A stretch of DNA of 64,000 nt, taken from NCBI GenBank assembly GCA_003598975.1, contig QZIJ01000136.1:28025-92024 (forward strand). The letters are read 5' to 3'. A model generated the notes under the pieces. It was not told where the DNA came from. It worked only from the letters and a program-made list of their open reading frames with translations, and did not search any database. Both the position numbers and the translations under genes were made by a program. Positions 16,209-25,053 of this stretch are shown in pieces. Position 1 is the first letter of the stretch. The number at the start of each line of letters is the position of its first letter. Source of the stretch: Anaerolineaceae bacterium (GTDB lineage: Bacteria > Chloroflexota > Anaerolineae > Anaerolineales > Villigracilaceae).

Positions 16209-16241
16209 AAAAAGCAGGCTTCTTCAAGGAGCCTGCTTTTT
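16209..16241. terminator. Bidirectional terminator between convergent genes
   Basis: A perfect 11-base stem (16209-16219 with 16231-16241), flanked by A-rich and T-rich runs, serves the DUF2892 gene on the plus strand and the methyltransferase on the minus strand. Confidence 0.9.
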
Positions 16242-16244
16242 GCT

Positions 16245-17135
16245 TTAAATTGGCTGGCGGAAATCGTAAATCCCATCGCGGACTTCATATCTGCGTTCGC
16301 ACGATGGACATTCAATTTCCGCCTCTTTCTGGACAAGTGGGCTGGTCCCGCATTCGGGACAGCGGAACACGACCCCATTGTAGGGCGGAATGGCATTCCG
16401 CCCCACGCGTTTCGCGCGGACGAAGACCGACGGCGTCAATTGCCACCACTCTCCCGTCGGCTGGATGAATCCGTCGAGCGCGGCCAGCCATCGAAACGGA
16501 ACCAGCCGCTTCAGCAGTCCGAGGCGGAAGTGGGAAACCGTCCGCTTGGCTTCGATGGAGAACCCCGCCTCGGTCAGCCAGTCGAAAACCGCACGCGGGT
16601 GGAAGTCAAAATTCAACGCCGCGAATTCGACGGGTTCGCGCGTGAACGGGCTCCAATCCTGTCTGCGCAACAGCCAGCGTAAGATGGCCTTGAAGTTTTG
16701 TTTGTTGGCAAATTCCAAAATGAAAATGGAGTTGGATTGAAGCACGCGCGCCACCTGCACCAGCGCCTTCGACGCGTCGGCCATGTGATGCAGGGTGCGA
16801 ATCATGGTCGCACCGTCGAAGAGACCGTCCACGAAGGGCAGGCGGTACGCGTCCGCCGCGACGTAAACATATTTGTCCGACCTGCCGAGACGCGCCTGCG
16901 CCTGTTCGAGTTGCGTGCGCGAATAGTCGAGCAAAACAATTTTTTCGAAGCCCGCGTAACGCGGCGTGTTCCGTCCCGCGCCCGCGCCGATTTCGAGCAT
17001 CAAATTTCCGCTTTTAGGAAGCAAATGTTTCAGCGCGATGGCCTCGGCCGCGTCTTCGTAGGCGCGTCCGCCCTGGTCCCAAAAGGAAGTTTGATAGTCG
17101 GAGCCTTCGTAATTACAGACAGGAGGACTGGTCAT
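16245..17135 (-). CDS. SAM-dependent methyltransferase with C-terminal zinc ribbon
   Basis: This protein of about 296 residues has a class I methyltransferase domain with motif I 'LEIGAGAGRNT', an acidic 'LLDYSRTQL' loop and 'MIRTLHHM', followed by a C-terminal Trm112-like zinc ribbon with two Cys pairs ('FRCPECGTS' and 'ECPSCERRYEV'). The domain order resembles ubiE/biotin-type methyltransferases with an attached Trm112 module. The substrate is unknown. The start is placed at the ATG on 17135; an upstream TTG (17159) would add eight residues, and neither has a clear Shine-Dalgarno. It lies upstream of, and may be co-transcribed with, nothing obvious; a heptamer array separates it from ugd. 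Confidence 0.8.
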   Translation of the reverse strand: MTSPPVCNYEGSDYQTSFWDQGGRAYEDAAEAIALKHLLPKSGNLMLEIGAGAGRNTPRYAGFEKIVLLDYSRTQLEQAQARLGRSDKYVYVAADAYRLPFVDGLFDGATMIRTLHHMADASKALVQVARVLQSNSIFILEFANKQNFKAILRWLLRRQDWSPFTREPVEFAALNFDFHPRAVFDWLTEAGFSIEAKRTVSHFRLGLLKRLVPFRWLAALDGFIQPTGEWWQLTPSVFVRAKRVGRNAIPPYNGVVFRCPECGTSPLVQKEAEIECPSCERRYEVRDGIYDFRQPI

Positions 17136-17160
17136 ATAGTCTGATCGCCTGATTGTCAAA

Positions 17161-17237
17161 TAGTCGGATAGTTATAGTCGGATAATCGAGTAAGCGACTA
17201 TCCGACTATGAGACCAGCGACTATGAGACTACTCGAC
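17161..17237. repeat. Heptamer array (GACTATC type) between methyltransferase and ugd
   Basis: Eleven consecutive 7-base units such as tagtcgg, atagtta, tagtcgg, ataatcg, gactatc, cgactat fill the whole gap and run up to the ugd stop codon. A related array overlaps the polA stop at 58396-58444. Confidence 0.7.
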
Positions 17238-18547
17238 TACTTCCCGTTAAACCCTCGCCCAATCGAGCGATAGTTGAATCCCATTTCCTTCATCTTCGTC
17301 GGCTCGTAGATGTTGCGCCCGTCGAAGATGACTGGGGACTTGAGCAATCCCTTCACTTTTTCGAGATCAAGTTGCTTGAACTCGTTCCACGGCGTGACGA
17401 CGATGAGCGCGTCACAGCCCTTGGCGAGCGCGTAGGGATCGTCCATGATTTCCACCGCGGGCATGTGCGGACGCGCCGTCTCGTACGCGACGGGGTCGTA
17501 GCCGCGCACTTTCGCGCCGCCTTCGATCAACTCACGCGCAATGTCAATGGACGGGGCGTCGCGCATATCGTCTGTGTTTTCCTTGAAGGCCAGCCCAAGC
17601 AGGCCGATGGTCTTGCCTTTCAATGAGCCGCCCAGCATCTCCTCCGTCCGTTTGACGACGGTCTTGCGCCTGTCGTAGTTGACGGTCATCACCGAATCGA
17701 GGATGGGCGTTTCGAGCGATTGTTCCTTCGCCATGTAAGCCAGCGCCTGCACATCCTTCGGGAAGCACGAGCCGCCCCAGCCCAGACCAGCGTCAAGGAA
17801 ATATTTGCCGATGCGCGCGTCGTAGCCCATACCCGCCGCCACCTCTTTCACGTCTGCGCCGAGGGCTTCGCAAACATCCGCCACTTCGTTGATGAAGGAG
17901 ATCTTCGTGGCGAGGAAGGCGTTGCTGGCATACTTGATCATCTCTGCCGTTCGCAGGTCGGTGATGACAATGGGTGCGCGCAAGGGCAGGTGCAGGTGTG
18001 CCACCTTGTTCGCCGCGTCCTTGTCCATCGAGCCGATCACCGTCCGATGCGGGGACATGAAATCGCCGATGGCCGATCCCTCGCGAAGAAATTCAGGACA
18101 CGACACCACCGAGAATTGGATCGGCTTGGGCTGCGCGCCCTTCACAATGTCAGCCACCCAGTCTCCCGTCCCGATCGGAACCGTGGACTTGTTGATGATG
18201 ATGAGCGGCGCGGTCATGTTCTCCGCAATGGAGGTCGCCGCGGCGGCCACGTATTGCAGGTCCGCTTCGCCCTCCACACCCGAGGGAGTCCCCACCGCAA
18301 TGAAGGCATACTCCGCGCCTTTCAAGGCATCCTTGTACGAAGTTGTAAAAGAAAGCCGCCCTGCCTTCACATTGCGCTTAACCAGTTCGTCGAGCCCTGG
18401 TTCGTAGATGGGCATGATGCCCTTGTTGAGATTTTCGATACGCTTCTCGTCCACGTCCAGCGCGACCACCTTGTTGCCGAGGTCGGCAAAACACGCGCCT
18501 GTGACAATGCCAACGTAACCCACGCCAATCACACAGATCTGTTTCAT
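17237..18547 (-). CDS. ugd: UDP-glucose 6-dehydrogenase
   Basis: This 436-residue enzyme oxidises UDP-glucose to UDP-glucuronate with two NAD+, supplying precursors for surface polysaccharides. The N-terminal Rossmann fold has 'IGVGYVG'. The catalytic cysteine is Cys261 in '[10 protein letters not shown]'. The C-terminal UDP-binding domain contains '[16 protein letters not shown]'. Length and motifs fit bacterial Ugd/TuaD. UDP-mannuronate or other nucleotide-sugar dehydrogenases share these motifs, so the exact sugar is likely but not certain. The receiver protein upstream is 49 bases away on the same strand. Confidence 0.9.
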   Translation of the reverse strand: MKQICVIGVGYVGIVTGACFADLGNKVVALDVDEKRIENLNKGIMPIYEPGLDELVKRNVKAGRLSFTTSYKDALKGAEYAFIAVGTPSGVEGEADLQYVAAAATSIAENMTAPLIIINKSTVPIGTGDWVADIVKGAQPKPIQFSVVSCPEFLREGSAIGDFMSPHRTVIGSMDKDAANKVAHLHLPLRAPIVITDLRTAEMIKYASNAFLATKISFINEVADVCEALGADVKEVAAGMGYDARIGKYFLDAGLGWGGSCFPKDVQALAYMAKEQSLETPILDSVMTVNYDRRKTVVKRTEEMLGGSLKGKTIGLLGLAFKENTDDMRDAPSIDIARELIEGGAKVRGYDPVAYETARPHMPAVEIMDDPYALAKGCDALIVVTPWNEFKQLDLEKVKGLLKSPVIFDGRNIYEPTKMKEMGFNYRSIGRGFNGK

Positions 18548-18596
18548 GCAATCCTCTTTGTGTAAAATATTTACCTGCCGGGGCAGGCATGGAATT

Positions 18597-18989
18597 TCAA
18601 CTTTGCAAATCGGCCCGTGCCTGGCGCAACAATGTTGCCACCAGTTTGTCGAACGAGGCCACGTTAATCGGTTTGGAAATGTAGCCGTCGCAACCCGCGT
18701 CGATTGCCCGCTTGCGATCCCCGGGCAGGGTGTGCGCCGTCAATGCCAGAACGGGAATTTTGCGGGTCGCATCGTCCGATTTCAGGTGCGCGGTGGCCTT
18801 CCAGCCGTCCATTTCGGGCATCGAGAGGTCCATCAGAATCATGTCGGGCTGTTCGCGCTTTGCCGCGTCCACGCCCTCCACACCATTGGACGCGGATAAA
18901 ACCTGGTAGCCAGCGCGTTCCAGCAAAAAACGCACCAATTCGTAATTGTCCACATTATCTTCAACGATCAGGACGCGCGGCTTGTTCAT
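18597..18989 (-). CDS. Single-domain response regulator (CheY-like)
   Basis: This 130-residue protein is one receiver domain: acidic pair around Asp11 ('VEDN'), phosphoacceptor Asp54 in '[12 protein letters not shown]', Thr83 region 'LALTAHT', and Lys104 region in 'YISKPI'. It has no output domain, so it must work through partner proteins or a phosphorelay. The class resembles receivers found with hybrid kinases ('DivK/Cph2-like'). It is divergent from the glycosyltransferase, with only 26 bases between the two start codons. Confidence 0.9.
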   Translation of the reverse strand: MNKPRVLIVEDNVDNYELVRFLLERAGYQVLSASNGVEGVDAAKREQPDMILMDLSMPEMDGWKATAHLKSDDATRKIPVLALTAHTLPGDRKRAIDAGCDGYISKPINVASFDKLVATLLRQARADLQS

Positions 18990-19002
18990 GCCTTAAATAT
19001 AC

Positions 19003-19008
19003 TACAAT
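19003..19008 (+). promoter_or_regulatory. -10 box for the glycosyltransferase, leaderless
   Basis: TACAAT lies seven bases before ATG 19016. The whole divergent spacer is only 26 bases, so the transcript is expected to be leaderless or nearly so. Confidence 0.45.
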
Positions 19009-19015
19009 TGGCGAT

Positions 19016-20170
19016 ATGCGACTCCTTTTCGTAGCCGACGGACGTTCCCCCACTGCCCGCAATTGGATCCAATTCTGGATCGCGCGCGGCGACGAAGTAC
19101 ACCTGGCCTCCACCTTTCCCTGTGACCCGATTCCGCATCTCGCGTCGCTCGAGGTGGTTCCCGTCGCCTTTAGCGGACGCGGCGCCGCGGCATCGTCCTC
19201 CCCACGCGTGCGCGACGCGCGCCTCATCAACCTGAGACAGACCATCCGTCACTGGCTCGGCCCGCTCACCCTGCCGCGTGATGCCAAACGCCTGCGCGCC
19301 CTCGTCGAACGCGTCCAGCCCGACCTCGTCCATGCCCTGCGGATCCCCTACGAGGGGATGCTGGCCGCGAACGCGAATCTGCGCGTCCCGCTCATCGTCT
19401 CCGTCTGGGGCAATGACTTCACCCTCCACGCGCCGTCCACGCCGTTGATGCGTCACCACACCCACTGGACGATGCTCGCCGCCGATGCTCTCCACGCCGA
19501 CTGCGAACGCGACATCAAACTCGCGCGTCAATGGGGACTGGACGCGTCAAAACCCACCCTCGTCACGCCTGGCAACGGCGGCATCCACACGGACATTTTC
19601 TTCCCGCCCGCGCGTCCTGTGGAGGAGCCTGTCATCTTCAACCCGCGCGGTTTCCGCGCCTACGTCCGCAACGACGCTCTCTTTCAGTCCATCCCGTTGG
19701 TGTTGAAGGAATTCCCCAGCGCGAAATTCGTCTGCGCCAGTATGGCGGGACAGGCCGAAGCGCTCTACTGGGTGGGCAAACTCGGCATCGAGAAATCCGT
19801 CGAACTGCTCGCGCCGCGTCCGCATGCCGAGATGGCGGACGTGTACCGCAGCGCGATGATCCTCGTCTCGCCGTCCACGCATGATGGCACGCCCAACACT
19901 CTGCTCGAAGGCCTGGCCTGCGGATGTTTCCCCATCGCGGGCGATCTCGAATCCATCCGTGAGTGGATCACCGATGGCGAAAACGGTTTGCTGATCGATT
20001 CGGGCAGTCCCTCCGCTCTTGCCAACGCCATCCTCCAAGCCATTAAAGACAAAGACCTGCGCGTCAAAGCGGCAGGTCTTAATCGGGAAATCATCGCCAC
20101 CCGCGCAGAGTACGCGCGGAACATGGCAAGGGCGGATGAATTCTATCAAAACGCAAAACGTAAAACGTAA
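19016..20170 (+). CDS. Glycosyltransferase, GT4 type
   Basis: This 384-residue GT-B fold enzyme has an N-terminal 'FVADGRSPT' strand-loop, 'PDLVHALRIPYEG' and 'VWGNDF' in the acceptor half. The nucleotide-sugar half has 'TPGNGGIHTDIFFP', 'ASMAGQAE' and the GT4 signature 'VSPSTHDGTPNTLLEGLACG'. It likely transfers a sugar from a nucleotide donor to a surface glycan or glycolipid; donor and acceptor are unknown. The ugd gene across the divergent spacer fits a cell-surface sugar theme. The long upstream extension of the frame overlaps the receiver gene and is rejected. The last residues (QNAKRKT) are encoded by a heptamer array. Confidence 0.88.
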   Translation: MRLLFVADGRSPTARNWIQFWIARGDEVHLASTFPCDPIPHLASLEVVPVAFSGRGAAASSSPRVRDARLINLRQTIRHWLGPLTLPRDAKRLRALVERVQPDLVHALRIPYEGMLAANANLRVPLIVSVWGNDFTLHAPSTPLMRHHTHWTMLAADALHADCERDIKLARQWGLDASKPTLVTPGNGGIHTDIFFPPARPVEEPVIFNPRGFRAYVRNDALFQSIPLVLKEFPSAKFVCASMAGQAEALYWVGKLGIEKSVELLAPRPHAEMADVYRSAMILVSPSTHDGTPNTLLEGLACGCFPIAGDLESIREWITDGENGLLIDSGSPSALANAILQAIKDKDLRVKAAGLNREIIATRAEYARNMARADEFYQNAKRKT

Positions 20171-20196
20171 GCTGCACATTACGTTTTACGTTTTAT
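20148..20196. repeat. Heptamer array (AAAACGT type), symmetric
   Basis: Seven 7-base units: aaaacgc, aaaacgt, aaaacgt, aagctgc, acattac, gttttac, gttttat. The second half is close to the reverse complement of the first, so it folds into a hairpin and may serve as a terminator between the convergent genes. It encodes the end of the glycosyltransferase. Confidence 0.75.
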
Positions 20197-20199
20197 CTC

Positions 20200-20415
20200 T
20201 TATGCTCTCGGCACCCTCAACTCCTCCAGCCGACTCTGCAATTCGATACGACGGCTGTCCGCCGCGGAGCGCACATCCGCAAGAAAAGCGTCGCCGCGGG
20301 AGCGCAGTTCACCGCGCAGTTGTTCGCCCGATTCGGGAGCGAGCAGAAGCGCCACTGTCGAGCCAACCAACGCCCCCACCAAAATTCCGATCAAAAAACT
20401 AAACATTCTACGCAT
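20200..20415 (-). CDS. YtxH-domain small membrane protein
   Basis: This 71-residue protein has one N-terminal transmembrane helix rich in Gly/Ala ('GILVGALVGSTVALLLAP') followed by 'ESGEQLRGEL' and an amphipathic helical tail, the standard YtxH layout. Family members are linked to general stress in some Gram-positives, but the biochemical role is unknown. AGGAGA six bases upstream supports the ATG at 20415. It is convergent with the glycosyltransferase. Confidence 0.82.
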   Translation of the reverse strand: MRRMFSFLIGILVGALVGSTVALLLAPESGEQLRGELRSRGDAFLADVRSAADSRRIELQSRLEELRVPRA

Positions 20416-20650
20416 GAGATTCTCCTGATTTGGAATGCTTTTTTATTACCGCGAAGGGCGCGAAGAACGCGAAGAAAAAAATGGAGCGAACCTGGCGGGC
20501 TTCGCGGCGATATTTGAGTGCCAATGAGAGCCGAACTCAGACGAAATTATTATAGGCGAAAAACGAATTTTGTGGAATAATGTAATCGCCGCGCGTATCC
20601 ATGCGAACGCGACGGTGAGGAAGTAAAACAAAAAACATAAAAATCAAAAA

Positions 20651-20700
20651 GCCTGGCCGAGCAGGGGAAAAGCCAGCGCGGACTCTACCACTCTCGGAGG
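20651..20700 (+). ncRNA. Candidate pan-motif leader RNA upstream of panB
   Basis: The 50 bases before panB can form ctggc/gccag (20653-20657 with 20672-20676) and ccgag/ctcgg (20657-20661 with 20693-20697), the latter overlapping the ribosome-binding region. A conserved structured RNA called the pan motif is known upstream of pantothenate genes in Chloroflexi, Firmicutes and Deltaproteobacteria. Location and lineage fit, but I have not matched its consensus. The rest of the gap 20416-20650 shows only 'gcgaag' repeats and AT-rich sequence. Confidence 0.4.
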
Positions 20701-20706
20701 GTACCC

Positions 20707-21582
20707 TTGTCTACTGTGTCTGTTTCAACTCCCGCGCCTGCGCGCAAAAAAGTGACGACGCTTGCGTTCCGTCAAAAGAAGGAACGCGGTGAGCCGATCA
20801 CCATGCTGACGGCCTATGACTATCCCACCGCGCTTTCGATGGACGTGGCTGGCGTGGATTCGATCCTCGTCGGCGATTCGCTGGGGATGGTGGTGCTGGG
20901 TTATGCCAACACGATCCCCGTCACGATGGATGAAATGATCCACCATTGCCGCGCGGTTTCGCGCGGCGCAAAGTACGCCCTGCTCATCGGTGACATGCCT
21001 TTCATGTCCTATCAAGCAGATGTGAACGATGCTGTCCGCAACGCGGGGAGATTTCTTCAGCAGGGCGGCATGGACGCGGTCAAACTCGAGGGCGGACGCG
21101 AACGCGTCGACGCGGTACGCGCCATAGTCGGAGCGGGAATCCCTGTGATGGGACACCTCGGTCTCACACCGCAATCCGTCAACCTACTTGGGGGATTCCG
21201 TCCGCAGGGCAAAACGGCCTCCGCCGCGAAACGCCTGCTCGAAGATGCGCTCCTGCTCGAAGAAGCGGGATGCTTCAGCCTCGTGCTCGAATCCGTCCCC
21301 GCACGGCTGGCGGAACACGTTTCCAAAAAACTCTCCATTCCCACCATCGGCATCGGCGCGGGCGTGGGTTGTGACGGACAGGTGCTCGTCACTCACGACC
21401 TGCTCGGTCTCTTCGACCGCTTCACACCAAAGTTCGTCAAAAAATACGCGGATTTCCACGGCGAGATGAAACGCGCCTTCGCGGAATATCTGGCCGACGT
21501 CCAAGCACGTCAATTCCCCGCCGCGGAACATTCGGTGGAGATGACGGATGAGGAATGGGAGTCCTTTTTGAAAGTTGCATAG
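20707..21582 (+). CDS. panB: 3-methyl-2-oxobutanoate hydroxymethyltransferase
   Basis: This 291-residue enzyme adds a hydroxymethyl group from methylenetetrahydrofolate to alpha-ketoisovalerate, the first step of pantothenate synthesis. Diagnostic stretches are 'MLTAYDYPTA', 'VGDSLGMVVLGY', 'IGDMPFMSY' and 'VKLEGG'. The start is TTG: GGAGGG at 20697-20702 is ideally spaced for TTG 20707, and there is no ATG nearby. A non-ATG start under a structured leader suggests translational control. panE follows 60 bases downstream, across a heptamer array. Confidence 0.94.
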   Translation: MSTVSVSTPAPARKKVTTLAFRQKKERGEPITMLTAYDYPTALSMDVAGVDSILVGDSLGMVVLGYANTIPVTMDEMIHHCRAVSRGAKYALLIGDMPFMSYQADVNDAVRNAGRFLQQGGMDAVKLEGGRERVDAVRAIVGAGIPVMGHLGLTPQSVNLLGGFRPQGKTASAAKRLLEDALLLEEAGCFSLVLESVPARLAEHVSKKLSIPTIGIGAGVGCDGQVLVTHDLLGLFDRFTPKFVKKYADFHGEMKRAFAEYLADVQARQFPAAEHSVEMTDEEWESFLKVA

Positions 21583-21628
21583 TTTGGTAGTTGCGTAGTT
21601 CCCTGTTTACGTGTCTACCTGTCTACGC
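21573..21628. repeat. Heptamer array (TAGTTGC / TCTACCTG types)
   Basis: Eight 7-base units (agttgca, tagtttg, gtagttg, cgtagtt, ccctgtt, tacgtgt, ctacctg, tctacgc) begin inside the last codons of panB and fill the gap to panE. Confidence 0.7.
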
Positions 21629-21642
21629 TCTTTGAGGTACCC

Positions 21643-22554
21643 ATGAACAACGAACCAATTCTAATCGTCGGCACTGGCGCGCTGGCAACCCTCTTCGCCG
21701 TTCGTCTTGCCGAACAAGGTCACGATATCACCATGCTCGGCACGTGGGACGCGGGACTCGACGCGTTGACCCGCGACGGCGCGCGTCTCGCGGACTCGAC
21801 GGGACGCGAACTCGCCTACCGCGTACGCGTCACACGCGACCCCGAGGCGGCGCGCGGCTCGAAGGTCGCGTTCGTCCTCGTCAAATCCTGGCAGACGGAG
21901 CGCGCCGCGCATCAACTGGCGCATTGTCTTGCGGACGACGGTCTCGCCATCACCCTGCAAAACGGACTCGGCAACGACGACATTCTCGCCGCGTCCATCG
22001 GACGCGAACGCGTGGCCCTCGGCGTGACAACCACGGGCGCAACCCTGCTCGGCCCGGGACTCGTCCGCGCGGGGGGCGATGGAATCGTCTCGCTGGAGGC
22101 GCATCCTCGCGTCAGTGTAATCGAAAGCGCGTTACGGCGCGCCCGCTTCAACGTCGAGGTGGTGGCGGACGCGAAGTCGCTTGTCTGGGGCAAGTTGGTG
22201 GTCAACGCGGCCATCAATCCACTGACCGCGCTGTTGCGAGTTCCGAACGGCGAGTTGTTGAATCGCCCGTCGGCGCGCATCATGATGAAAGCCCTCGCCG
22301 ATGAAACCGCCGCGGTCGCATCCGCGCAACGCGTGCGATTGCCGTTTGCAAACCCCATCGAGGCCGCGGAGACGGTGGCGCGCAAGACCGCCGCGAATCA
22401 CTCCTCGATGTTCCAGGATGTGCGCCGCGGCGCACCGACGGAGATAGACGCCATCTGCGGTGCGGTGGCGCGGGTGGGAAAAAAACACGGCGTGCCCACG
22501 CCCGTCAACAAGGTCTGCTGGCAGTTGGTACAGGCCATGGCTGTGCGAGGCTGA
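21643..22554 (+). CDS. panE: 2-dehydropantoate 2-reductase
   Basis: This 303-residue NADPH-dependent ketopantoate reductase carries out the second step of pantoate formation. It has the N-terminal dinucleotide motif 'IVGTGALATLFA', the 'VKSWQT' loop, the catalytic-lysine region 'VWGKLVVNAAINPLTAL', and the C-terminal 'SSMFQDVRRGAPTEIDAICG' type block characteristic of the family. It follows panB in the same orientation, so the two pathway steps are adjacent. Some family members act on other 2-oxo acids, but the context supports PanE. No strong Shine-Dalgarno is present ('tttgaggtacccatg' offers GAGG). Confidence 0.92.
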   Translation: MNNEPILIVGTGALATLFAVRLAEQGHDITMLGTWDAGLDALTRDGARLADSTGRELAYRVRVTRDPEAARGSKVAFVLVKSWQTERAAHQLAHCLADDGLAITLQNGLGNDDILAASIGRERVALGVTTTGATLLGPGLVRAGGDGIVSLEAHPRVSVIESALRRARFNVEVVADAKSLVWGKLVVNAAINPLTALLRVPNGELLNRPSARIMMKALADETAAVASAQRVRLPFANPIEAAETVARKTAANHSSMFQDVRRGAPTEIDAICGAVARVGKKHGVPTPVNKVCWQLVQAMAVRG

Positions 22555-22604
22555 CCTTGTTTCATGGTAAGATTCGCCCATCATTTTCCTTGAGGAGAAT
22601 TAAC

Positions 22605-23507
22605 ATGCGGCGGATTTTCACCCTGCTGTTGCTTTTGGGCCTGCTTGTTTCGTTTCGGCCTGCGTACGCACAAGGCGGACCCAGCCTGAGTTCTGCCGAA
22701 GTCTGGATCTGGCCTGAGTATGACAAACCCGACGTGCTTGTCATTCAGCACCTGATTGTTTCGCCACAGACCACCCTGCCAGTGACCATGACGTTGCGCA
22801 TTCCTGCGGCGGCACAACAGCCCCATGCTTTGGCGGTGGGGCAGACCTCGGATACTGTAGCAGACACTCCCTATACCCTCGAAGTGGACGGAAAATGGGT
22901 GAAGGTGAGTTTCGAAGTGACCGGGCGCGCCGTCCAACTGGAATATTACGACCCGTCGCTTTCAAAGAACGGCACAAAACGCGAATTTAGTTATGAATGG
23001 GCTGGAGATTATGCGGTCGAAAATTTTCATGTCGAATTACAGCAGCCGTTTGACGCCAGCGCCATGAGCATGGAGCCTGCCCTCTCCACGGTCAATCCCG
23101 TTCCAGATGGGTTGATGTATTACACGGGAGACTTCGGCGCGTTGGCCGCGGGACAGTCGTTCACACTCAATATGAGTTACACCAAAGAATCCGACGCTTT
23201 GAGCGTCTCTTTCATGAACGTTCAGCCGTCCGCACCCGTGGACGAGGACACCGCTGGACGCGTCTCGCTCGACACCTACGTGCCGTGGCTGGTCGGCGCG
23301 TTCGGCGTGCTGATGATCGCGGGCGGATTCTATTACTTCCTGCGCGGCTCGGCGCGCCAGCGCCCCAACGCGCGGCGCCGACGCGTCGCGCGCGAAGAAC
23401 CCGCCGAGGGACAGACCTACTGTCCGCAATGCGGGACGCGTGCCCGAAGCGGCGACCGCTTCTGCCGCACCTGCGGCACACGCCTGCGGACGGAGACGGA
23501 GGAATAA
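22605..23507 (+). CDS. Secreted membrane-anchored protein with C-terminal zinc ribbon
   Basis: This 300-residue protein has a signal peptide (cleavage probably after 'PAYA', residue 22), an extracellular beta-rich domain to about residue 215, one transmembrane helix (about 226-246) and a cytoplasmic tail with a double zinc ribbon ('YCPQCGTRARSGDRFCRTCG', residues about 271-290). GAGGAG (22592-22597) supports this start over earlier in-frame codons. I do not recognise the outer domain. The layout suggests a sensor or scaffold that links an outside signal to an inside partner. The adjacent histidine kinase gene begins 55 bases downstream. Confidence 0.75.
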   Translation: MRRIFTLLLLLGLLVSFRPAYAQGGPSLSSAEVWIWPEYDKPDVLVIQHLIVSPQTTLPVTMTLRIPAAAQQPHALAVGQTSDTVADTPYTLEVDGKWVKVSFEVTGRAVQLEYYDPSLSKNGTKREFSYEWAGDYAVENFHVELQQPFDASAMSMEPALSTVNPVPDGLMYYTGDFGALAAGQSFTLNMSYTKESDALSVSFMNVQPSAPVDEDTAGRVSLDTYVPWLVGAFGVLMIAGGFYYFLRGSARQRPNARRRRVAREEPAEGQTYCPQCGTRARSGDRFCRTCGTRLRTETEE

Positions 23508-23517
23508 TATCCAAGTA

Positions 23518-23544
23518 CCCTAAAGGTTTTGGAAACCTTTAAGG
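23518..23544. repeat. Dispersed 'CCCTAAAGG' hairpin, copy 1
   Basis: Left arm 23518-23529 and right arm 23533-23544 pair with one mismatch. The same family occurs at 34884-34915 and 37531-37568. Confidence 0.6.
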
Positions 23545-23562
23545 TCTTTGAAGAGATTCCCC

Positions 23563-25053
23563 ATGCTGACGTACATCATCATCTATTTCCTGTACGGCTT
23601 GGCATTCTTCAGCATGGGCATCTTGGTCGCGCTCGAGGGCGGTCGCTCATCGGATGAACGCCTGCGCAAAGCCCTGCGCCCGTTGTACGGGTTCGGCATT
23701 GTGCATGGGGTCTACGAATTTCTCAAGATGTTCGATGTCATACTGGTGCAGTTGGGACACACCAGCCATCCCGGGCTTGTCGGTGTGGAATTGGCCATGC
23801 TGGCATTCTCATTCCTGTCTTTGGCCGCGTTCGGCAGTTTCCTGCTTTCGAAGACCGAGACCGCCCAGCGAGTCAGCCTGATCGTTCCACTCGCATTGGA
23901 AACCATTTGGGTCTTCGGGCTGGCCGTCTTCCACGAACAATACACTCACGAGGAAATGCTTGTGGTCACCGAAGTCTGGACGCGCTACAGCATCGCCATC
24001 CCCGCCACACTGCTGGCCGCCATTGGATTGGTGGCCCAGCAACGCGCCTTCCGCCGCGCGGGTCTCGTTCGTTTTGGACAGGATAGCCTGTGGGCCGCGG
24101 TGGCATTTGCCTGGTACGGCCTGGTGGGACAGTTCTTCACTGCGCCCAGCCCGCTCTTTCCCTCCAATATCATCAATTCCGAACTTTTTCTCCGCTTGTT
24201 TGGTTTCCCCGTGCAGATCTTTCGCGCTGTCATGGCCAGCACGGCCTCGTTCTTCGTCATCCGATTCCTGCGCGCCTTTCAAGTGGAGTCGGATGCCCAG
24301 ATCGCGGGACTCAAAGAGGAACGCTTGCGTGAATCCGAACAGCGGCAGGAACTGCAACGCGAACTTTTCCGAAGGGTGGTCGGCGCGCAGGAGGCGGAAC
24401 GCCAGCGCATCGCGCGTGACCTCCACGACGAAACGGGTCAATCTTTGACTGCCATCGGTCTCGGCCTTCGAGGACTGGAAAACACGCTGACAAAAGACCC
24501 CGCCCGCGCGAGTGACATGCTGCACAAACTCGAAACGCTCGCGACCGACTCGCTTTCGGAATTACAACGCCTCATTACCGACCTGCGTCCCTCCCACCTC
24601 GACGATCTGGGCCTGCCCGCAGCGTTACGCTGGTACGCGGGCAAAGTCTCCGAGCGGACGGGACTCAAAATCCGCGTGGATATTTTCGGCGAGGAGAAGC
24701 CCATCTCCGAGCCGATCAAGATTGCCACGTTCCGCATCATGCAGGAGGCGTTCAATAACACCATCAAACACGCAGGCGCCACCAGTGTCTTTGTCCAATT
24801 GTCGTTCGAGTCGGAACGCGTCCACATTTCCATACGCGATGATGGGAATGGCTTCGATCCCGAACTGGTGCAGATGCGCCAGACCAACCGTCCCTCACTG
24901 GGACTGGCAGGCATGCGCGAGCGCGCCTCCCTGCTCGGTGGGACGGTTTCTCTCCAATCGGGGCCGGGGCAGGGGACGCTGATCGAGGCCATCATTCCAT
25001 GTGCACACGAAAGCGAGGTTCGCGATGACGATTCGCCTGTTGCTGGTGGATGA
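23563..25053 (+). CDS. Membrane histidine kinase, NarL-partner (HisKA_3) type, copy 1
   Basis: This 496-residue kinase starts with about seven transmembrane helices (residues 1-230) that form an unrecognised sensor region with the conserved pattern 'GRSS…RPL.GFGIVHGVYE'. A coiled linker follows (about 235-275), then a HisKA_3 dimerisation domain with phosphoacceptor His288 in 'RDLHDETGQ', and a HATPase domain with 'ITDLRPSHLDDLGL', 'NNTIKHA', 'DDGNGFD' and 'GLAGMRERA'. ATG 23563 is chosen over TTG 23548. It overlaps the response regulator gene by 29 bases, so the two are translationally coupled. A close paralogue lies at 32121. Confidence 0.9.
   Translation: MLTYIIIYFLYGLAFFSMGILVALEGGRSSDERLRKALRPLYGFGIVHGVYEFLKMFDVILVQLGHTSHPGLVGVELAMLAFSFLSLAAFGSFLLSKTETAQRVSLIVPLALETIWVFGLAVFHEQYTHEEMLVVTEVWTRYSIAIPATLLAAIGLVAQQRAFRRAGLVRFGQDSLWAAVAFAWYGLVGQFFTAPSPLFPSNIINSELFLRLFGFPVQIFRAVMASTASFFVIRFLRAFQVESDAQIAGLKEERLRESEQRQELQRELFRRVVGAQEAERQRIARDLHDETGQSLTAIGLGLRGLENTLTKDPARASDMLHKLETLATDSLSELQRLITDLRPSHLDDLGLPAALRWYAGKVSERTGLKIRVDIFGEEKPISEPIKIATFRIMQEAFNNTIKHAGATSVFVQLSFESERVHISIRDDGNGFDPELVQMRQTNRPSLGLAGMRERASLLGGTVSLQSGPGQGTLIEAIIPCAHESEVRDDDSPVAGG

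Noticed and set aside
17161..17237. CRISPR array
   Set aside because: Units are 7 bases with drifting sequence and no spacers; no cas gene is in the window.
20416..20650. Small gene in the gap before panB
   Set aside because: Short frames there lack ribosome-binding sites and domains; the stretch is repeat-like ('gcgaag' units) and AT-rich.
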